From positions 1 to 9,191 of the forward strand of contig JANNHP010000274.1 in NCBI GenBank assembly GCA_031404455.1: a stretch of DNA of 9,191 bases. Direction: 5' to 3'. The notes beneath the pieces were generated by a model. It saw nothing but the letters and a program-made list of their open reading frames with translations, had not been told where the DNA came from and searched no databases. Both the position numbers and the translations under genes were made by a program. This DNA is from JANNHP01 sp031404455. Its GTDB lineage: Bacteria; Planctomycetota; JAJSAM01; JAJVHW01. Shown here one piece after another: positions 5,337 to 9,191 of this stretch (its first letter is position 1; the number at the start of each line of letters is the position of its first letter).

Positions 5337-7091
5337 ATGCCTGAACGTCCCGCCCGTCCCAAGGTCCCCGAGCGCAAGGAGCGTCCCGATCGCATCGATC
5401 GGACGATCGAGCGCATCGAGCCCGAGCTGAAGGCCCTCATCGAGGAGGGCCGCCGCAAGGGCTACGTCACCGTCGACGAAGTCCAGCGCATGCTCCCCGA
5501 CGAGGTCACTGCCTCCGAGAAGGCGCTCGACCGGATCGCCCAGCAACTCGACGAGATGGGCATCGAGATGGTCGAGGAGGCCAGGAGCTTCGACGCGGGC
5601 GAGGACCCCGAGGACGAAGAGGACGAGCAGAGCGCCCGCAAGCTGCGCACCGCCGACTTCGAGCCGCCGAAGGACGTCGACCCGCTCACGATGCCGACGT
5701 CGGCCGAGCGCATCGACGACCCGGTCCGCATGTACCTCACGCAGATGGGCGAGATCCCGCTGCTCACGCGCGAACAGGAGATCTGGCTCGCGAAGACGAT
5801 CGAGCGGACGCGCAAGCGCTACCGCGAGAAACTGCTCGCGTCGGGCCTTTCGCTCGAGCTCTGCATCCAGCTCCTGGAAGACGTGCAGCGCGGCGAGCTC
5901 GCGTTCGACCGCACGCTGAAGGTCAACCAGGCGAGCGAGACGGGCAAGCAGGAGACCGCCACCCAGCTCCCCGACCACATCATCTCGCTGAAGAGGATGC
6001 TCGAGGCCGAGCGCAAGGATCTCATCGAGCTGACGACCGCGCGCACGAAGAAGCGCCGCATCCAGCTCCAGCGCCGCCTCGCCGAGCGCCGACGCCGCGG
6101 CCGCCGCCTGCTCGAGGAACTGAACATCCAGATCAAGCGGCTGAAGCCGGTCATGGAGGACATCGCGGACACCTGCCGCGAGCTCGACCGCGTGGAGAAA
6201 CGCATCGTCGAGATGGACCGCGCGAAGAGTCCGAACCCGCAGGAGCAGGAGGAGGCGAAGGACCGCGTCGCGCAGATCACCGTGCGCTGCGCCGAGCCGC
6301 CCGACCGCCTGCGCCGCCGCATCGCGCAGGTCCGCCACGAGTTCAACGGTTACGAGCTCGCGAAGCAGAACCTGTCGTCCGGCAACCTCCGGCTCGTCGT
6401 GTCGATCGCGAAGAAGTACAGGAACCGCGGCCTCTCCTTCCTCGATCTCATCCAGGAGGGCAACACCGGCCTGATGAAGGCCGTCGAGAAGTACGAGTTC
6501 CGCCGCGGCTACAAGTTCTCGACCTACGCCACGTGGTGGATCCGCCAGGCGATCACGCGCTCGATCGCCGACCAGGCGCGCACGATCCGCATCCCGGTCC
6601 ACATGATCGAGACGATGTCGAAGCTGCGCAACGTGACGAAGGACCTCGTCCAGAAGAAGGGCCGCGAGCCGACGATCGAGGAGATCGCCGCCGCGTCCGA
6701 GATCTCGGTCGACGAGACCAAGCGCGTCTTCAAGATCGCGAAGCACCCGATCTCGCTCGACTGCCCGATCGGCGACAGCGACGACAGCTACTTCGGCGAC
6801 TTCATCGAGGACCAGAGTGCGGAGTCGCCCGTCAACGCGGCGACGCACGAGATGCTGAAGGACAAGATCGAGAAGGTGCTCCAGTCGCTCACCTTCCGCG
6901 AGCGCGAGATCATCAAGCTGCGCTACGGCATCGGCGACGGCTACACGTACACGCTGGAAGAGGTGGGCCGCATCTTCAAGGTGACGCGCGAGCGCGTCCG
7001 CCAGATCGAGGCGAAGGCGGTTCGCAAGCTGCAACACCCCGTGCGGGCGAGGAAGCTCGAAGGCTTCCTCGACTCCTTCGGGAACGAGTAG
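5337..7091 (+). CDS. rpoD: primary RNA polymerase sigma factor (sigma-70/SigA)
   Basis: A 584-residue housekeeping sigma factor that directs RNA polymerase to -10/-35 promoters. Region 1.1 is present (about residues 20-85, with L-I-E-E-G-R-R-K-G-Y-V-T and a G-I-E-M-V end), marking it as a primary rather than alternative sigma. Region 1.2 is about 127-160 (DDPVRMYLTQMGEIPLLTREQE). A charged, helix-rich non-conserved segment runs to about 340. Regions 2.1-2.4 run from about 346 to 425, with N-L-R-L-V-V-S-I-A-K-K-Y, D-L-I-Q-E-G-N and the -10-reading helix T-W-W-I-R-Q-A-I at 399-406. Region 3 follows. Region 4 (about 515-580) contains the YGIGDGYTYTLEEVG stretch and the -35-reading helix-turn-helix 542-563 (E-R-V-R-Q-I-E-A-K-A). 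The sequence closely resembles planctomycete SigA proteins as I recall them. It sits after dnaG, as in the macromolecular synthesis operon, and ends in a strong terminator. Confidence 0.98.
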   Translation: MPERPARPKVPERKERPDRIDRTIERIEPELKALIEEGRRKGYVTVDEVQRMLPDEVTASEKALDRIAQQLDEMGIEMVEEARSFDAGEDPEDEEDEQSARKLRTADFEPPKDVDPLTMPTSAERIDDPVRMYLTQMGEIPLLTREQEIWLAKTIERTRKRYREKLLASGLSLELCIQLLEDVQRGELAFDRTLKVNQASETGKQETATQLPDHIISLKRMLEAERKDLIELTTARTKKRRIQLQRRLAERRRRGRRLLEELNIQIKRLKPVMEDIADTCRELDRVEKRIVEMDRAKSPNPQEQEEAKDRVAQITVRCAEPPDRLRRRIAQVRHEFNGYELAKQNLSSGNLRLVVSIAKKYRNRGLSFLDLIQEGNTGLMKAVEKYEFRRGYKFSTYATWWIRQAITRSIADQARTIRIPVHMIETMSKLRNVTKDLVQKKGREPTIEEIAAASEISVDETKRVFKIAKHPISLDCPIGDSDDSYFGDFIEDQSAESPVNAATHEMLKDKIEKVLQSLTFREREIIKLRYGIGDGYTYTLEEVGRIFKVTRERVRQIEAKAVRKLQHPVRARKLEGFLDSFGNE

Positions 7092-7095
7092 AGCG

Positions 7096-7126
7096 AAGGG
7101 CCCCGGCACACGCCGGGGCCCTTTTT
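7096..7126 (+). terminator. rho-independent terminator of rpoD
   Basis: GGGCCCCGGC (7098-7107), loop ACAC, GCCGGGGCCC (7112-7121) form a perfect ten-base-pair stem, extendable by two A-T pairs, followed by TTTTT at 7122-7126. It begins four bases after the rpoD stop codon. There is no matching U-run on the other strand, so it works only in the rpoD direction. Confidence 0.95.
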
Positions 7127-7150
7127 CGTTTCGGACTTGGGCCCAGAGGA

Positions 7151-7161
7151 AGGAAGCGGAG
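7151..7161 (+). promoter_or_regulatory. ribosome binding site of the zinc-ribbon gene
   Basis: AGGAAG (7151-7156) is eight bases before the GTG at 7165, and GGAG (7158-7161) is three bases before it. The first has the better spacing. Together they support the GTG start. Confidence 0.6.
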
Positions 7162-7164
7162 TCA

Positions 7165-7875
7165 GTGAAGGAAACCATCGCGAAGCTCGCCGATCTGCAG
7201 AAGGCCGACCATCGCGTCGTCGAACTGAAGAAGAAGAAGGACGACCTCGACCTCGGACTCGTCGGCGCGAGGAAAGGCATCGAGGCGGCGCAGGCGGCGC
7301 TCGACCTCGCGCACAAGGCCCTTCTCGAGGCGAAGTCGCTCGTCCACAGGAAGGAGATGGACGTCCAGGAGCGCGAGACCAAGATCCGCGACCTGAACGG
7401 GAAGCTCGGCGGCGCGACGAGCAACAAGGAGTACGCGGGCATCCTCCTCGCCATCGCCGAGCAGACGGCGGAGAACGGCAAGACGGAGACGGACATCCTC
7501 GTCGCGATGGACGAGGTCGAGGCGAAGGAGAAGCTCCACGACGCGGCCAAGGCGAAGATGCGCGAGGCCGAAGTCGTCTTGAAGGACGCCGAGGACAAGG
7601 TCGCAGGACAGAAGGCCGCGATGGAGGCGGACGCCTCCCTTGCGTCGGCGCTGCGCGACTCGCTCGCCGTCCAGATCCCCGCCGAGGCGCTGCGCGCCTA
7701 TGAGCGCATCCGCGCCGGCAACAAGCGCAGCGGCACCGCGGTCGCGGTCGTGCACGGCGAGTACTGCCAGGGCTGCCAGATGGCGATCACCGCACACGAG
7801 CTGACGCAGCTCATCAAGGGCGACAAGCTCATGATGTGCCGGACCTGCCAGCGCATCCTCGTCCTCGAGACGTAG
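7165..7875 (+). CDS. coiled-coil protein with C4 zinc ribbon (CT398/DUF164 family)
   Basis: A 236-residue protein. Residues 1 to about 170 are rich in K, E, A and L with heptad-like spacing, expected to form a long antiparallel coiled-coil hairpin. The family marker N-K-E-Y-A-G-I-L (about residues 90-97) sits near its middle. The C-terminal zinc ribbon has ligands C201-x2-C204 and C225-x2-C228, the latter in the typical C-R-T-C-Q-R-I-L ending. The structure of the family is known from chlamydial CT398, but its function is poorly defined; links to secretion in Chlamydia and to nucleic-acid-related neighbours elsewhere have been suggested. There is no signal peptide, so it is probably cytosolic. 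The start is GTG at 7165, supported by a purine-rich site. It begins 38 bases after the T-run of the rpoD terminator, so it needs read-through or its own promoter. It converges on the propeller gene. Confidence 0.92.
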   Translation: MKETIAKLADLQKADHRVVELKKKKDDLDLGLVGARKGIEAAQAALDLAHKALLEAKSLVHRKEMDVQERETKIRDLNGKLGGATSNKEYAGILLAIAEQTAENGKTETDILVAMDEVEAKEKLHDAAKAKMREAEVVLKDAEDKVAGQKAAMEADASLASALRDSLAVQIPAEALRAYERIRAGNKRSGTAVAVVHGEYCQGCQMAITAHELTQLIKGDKLMMCRTCQRILVLET

Positions 7876-7879
7876 CGGG

Positions 7880-7917
7880 AAAAACGCACGCCGCGCGAGC
7901 GGAGCTCGCGAGGCGTT
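7880..7917 (-). terminator. intrinsic terminator for the minus-strand propeller gene
   Basis: In the 71-base convergent gap, CGCGAGC (7894-7900), loop GGA and GCTCGCG (7904-7910) form a seven-base-pair stem. An outer pairing of AACGC (7883-7887) with GCGTT (7913-7917) can extend it across small internal loops. On the minus strand the structure is followed by TTTTT (complement of AAAAA at 7880-7884). On the plus strand no T-run follows. It lies 30 bases after the propeller gene stop codon. Confidence 0.65.
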
Positions 7918-7946
7918 ACGAAGTCACCCGACCCCTCTTTGCCGCT

Positions 7947-9191
7947 TCATCGTCCATTCGCTGCGGCGACGTCCCAGACGAGCACCGTTCCGTCCTCGGA
8001 CGACGTCGCGAGCAGGCGGCCGCCCGGCGCGAACGCGATCGCGTTGACCGGGCCGCGGTGGCCGGGGAGCACGGCGAGCTCGGCGCCGCTGACACCGTCG
8101 AAGATGCGGACGCTGAACTCGTCGTCGACGGCCGCGATCAGCTCCGCTTCCGGTTCCGAGACGCTCCACCCGTTCAACGAGTGCGGGCAGTCCACGAGGA
8201 CGCGACGGCGTCCCGTGCGGGCGTCTACGACGGCGATCCGTCCGCCCTGGTCCGAGATCGTGATCCGTCCGTCCGCGGCCCGCCATCCCGAGACGGAGTC
8301 GATCTCGGGCGGCGCCTCGAACCGGGCGACGACCCGGCCGTCGCACGCATCGCGGACGACGAATTCGCGCGTGGACCAGCCCGCCCAGACGACGAGAGCG
8401 GCCTTCTCGTCCAACTGCGCGTAGTCGGAGTCGCCGTCCGGCGCGGGGAAATCGCGCAGTGTCCGCCCATCGACGGCGTCCACGAGCCGCGTCGTCTCTG
8501 CGTGGACGAGCGCCAGCGGGCGCGCGGTGAACCGTCCGAGGCGGCCCATCTCGTGCGGGAACGAGCGGCTGCGCCCCTCCTCGGCGCCGGTCGCCGCGTC
8601 GAACCGGACGGTGCACGGCTCCGGGCGGCGCAGGACGGCCTCCACGAAGCGTCCGTCGGGCGAGAATCCCGCGTTCCACGGATACGCCAGCCCCGGGCCG
8701 CACATGGCGAGCGGCGCGCCCGTTCGCGCGTCGAAGACGCCGATCGCGTCCGGGACCGAGACGGCGAGGCGCCCGGCGTCCGGCGACCACGCGAGCCCGC
8801 CCCAGGCGCCGGGGAAGGCGACGGGCTCGGCGACCTCGGCTCCTTCGCTCGCATCGATCACGCGGATCGTCCCGCCGTGGAGCGCTGCGACGACGGTTCC
8901 GTCCGCCGAGAACGCGACCCGGGAGAACGCGACCTCGCCGCCCGACGCCTCGCGCAGCGTCTCGCCGGTCGCGAAGTCGATGATCCGCAGCGACTTCCCG
9001 CCGACGGCGAGGCGCCGGCCGTCCGGCGAGAACGCGAGCGCCTGCGCGTCGAACGGGAGTTCGCGGACGACGGACCAGGTCTTCGTCTCGCGGACGAGGA
9101 GAGCGGTCCCGTCCTGCGGGTGGACGAGGAAGGCGCCGTCGGGCGAGAACGCTGCCGGACCCGCGAACGCTCCGGGCGGCGTGGAGAACAC
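7947..9191 (-). CDS. WD40-like beta-propeller protein (N-terminus beyond the right edge)
   Basis: The frame is open from the window edge to a TGA at 7947-7949, giving about 414 visible residues. The GTG at the very edge is more likely an internal valine than a start. The protein is made of degenerate repeats of about 40 residues built on A-F-S-P-D-G-R-x-L-A, then a short gap and an I-x-V-x-D-A-x-T-G turn. Clear copies of the F-S-P-D-G core occur near visible residues 15, 54, 95, 136 and 176. The middle repeats are weak, and the last (R-G-P-V-N-A-I-A-F-A-P-G-G-R-L-L-A-T-S-S-E-D-G-T to V-L-V-W-D) is the most canonical WD40. Such propellers are protein-interaction scaffolds; in planctomycetes they are often fused to kinase or other domains, but any such domain would lie outside the window. 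No membrane segment is seen. The repeat cores also appear as imperfect DNA repeats. Confidence 0.85.
   Translation of the reverse strand: MFSTPPGAFAGPAAFSPDGAFLVHPQDGTALLVRETKTWSVVRELPFDAQALAFSPDGRRLAVGGKSLRIIDFATGETLREASGGEVAFSRVAFSADGTVVAALHGGTIRVIDASEGAEVAEPVAFPGAWGGLAWSPDAGRLAVSVPDAIGVFDARTGAPLAMCGPGLAYPWNAGFSPDGRFVEAVLRRPEPCTVRFDAATGAEEGRSRSFPHEMGRLGRFTARPLALVHAETTRLVDAVDGRTLRDFPAPDGDSDYAQLDEKAALVVWAGWSTREFVVRDACDGRVVARFEAPPEIDSVSGWRAADGRITISDQGGRIAVVDARTGRRRVLVDCPHSLNGWSVSEPEAELIAAVDDEFSVRIFDGVSGAELAVLPGHRGPVNAIAFAPGGRLLATSSEDGTVLVWDVAAANGR

Noticed and set aside
5244..7598. Very long minus-strand open frame opposite rpoD and the zinc-ribbon gene
   Set aside because: It mirrors two clearly recognisable plus-strand genes. 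Its translation is L/R/D/A/V-rich without domains, as expected from the antisense of high-GC codon usage.
8000..9191. Short repeated DNA resembling a repeat array in the propeller gene
   Set aside because: The repeats are imperfect, irregularly spaced and in frame with the F-S-P-D-G protein repeats, so they are coding repeats rather than a CRISPR or satellite array.

Overview
This is a high-GC bacterial window, by eye around two-thirds G+C with strong G/C preference at third codon positions. It is mainly chromosomal housekeeping DNA. The best taxonomic hint is the primary sigma factor: its region 4 and the phrase just before region 2.1 look like those I associate with Planctomycetota. That placement is an inference from memory, not from a search. 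I see no transposase, integrase, CRISPR array, tRNA, rRNA or phage gene.

Left part (1-2226): the C-terminal end of a SAM-dependent methyltransferase enters from the left edge on the plus strand. It meets a minus-strand WbqC-family gene tail to tail, with three bases between the stop codons. Across a short divergent gap, a plus-strand gene encodes an exported protein with an uncharacterised N-terminal domain and C-terminal tetratricopeptide-like helices.

Middle part (2254-7126): a minus-strand gene for a protein with two FHA domains is divergent from dnaG (DNA primase), with a 349-base gene-free region between them. dnaG is followed 151 bases later by rpoD (primary sigma factor), an arrangement like the end of the classical macromolecular synthesis operon, here with no rpsU visible. 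A strong intrinsic terminator closes rpoD.

Right part (7127-9191): a gene for a coiled-coil/C4 zinc-ribbon protein (CT398/DUF164 family) starts 38 bases after the rpoD terminator T-run. It converges on a minus-strand gene for a WD40-like beta-propeller protein that runs off the right edge. A hairpin between them is followed by a U-run only on the minus strand, so it probably terminates the propeller gene.

Functional links: dnaG and rpoD join replication priming to transcription initiation and may be co-transcribed. The FHA protein may share regulatory DNA with dnaG. The other genes have no clear pathway link to these. I did not find a convincing new multi-gene system. The most useful leads are the degenerate second FHA domain, the dnaG-rpoD junction hairpin, a possible leaderless wbqC transcript, and the uncharacterised exported TPR protein.
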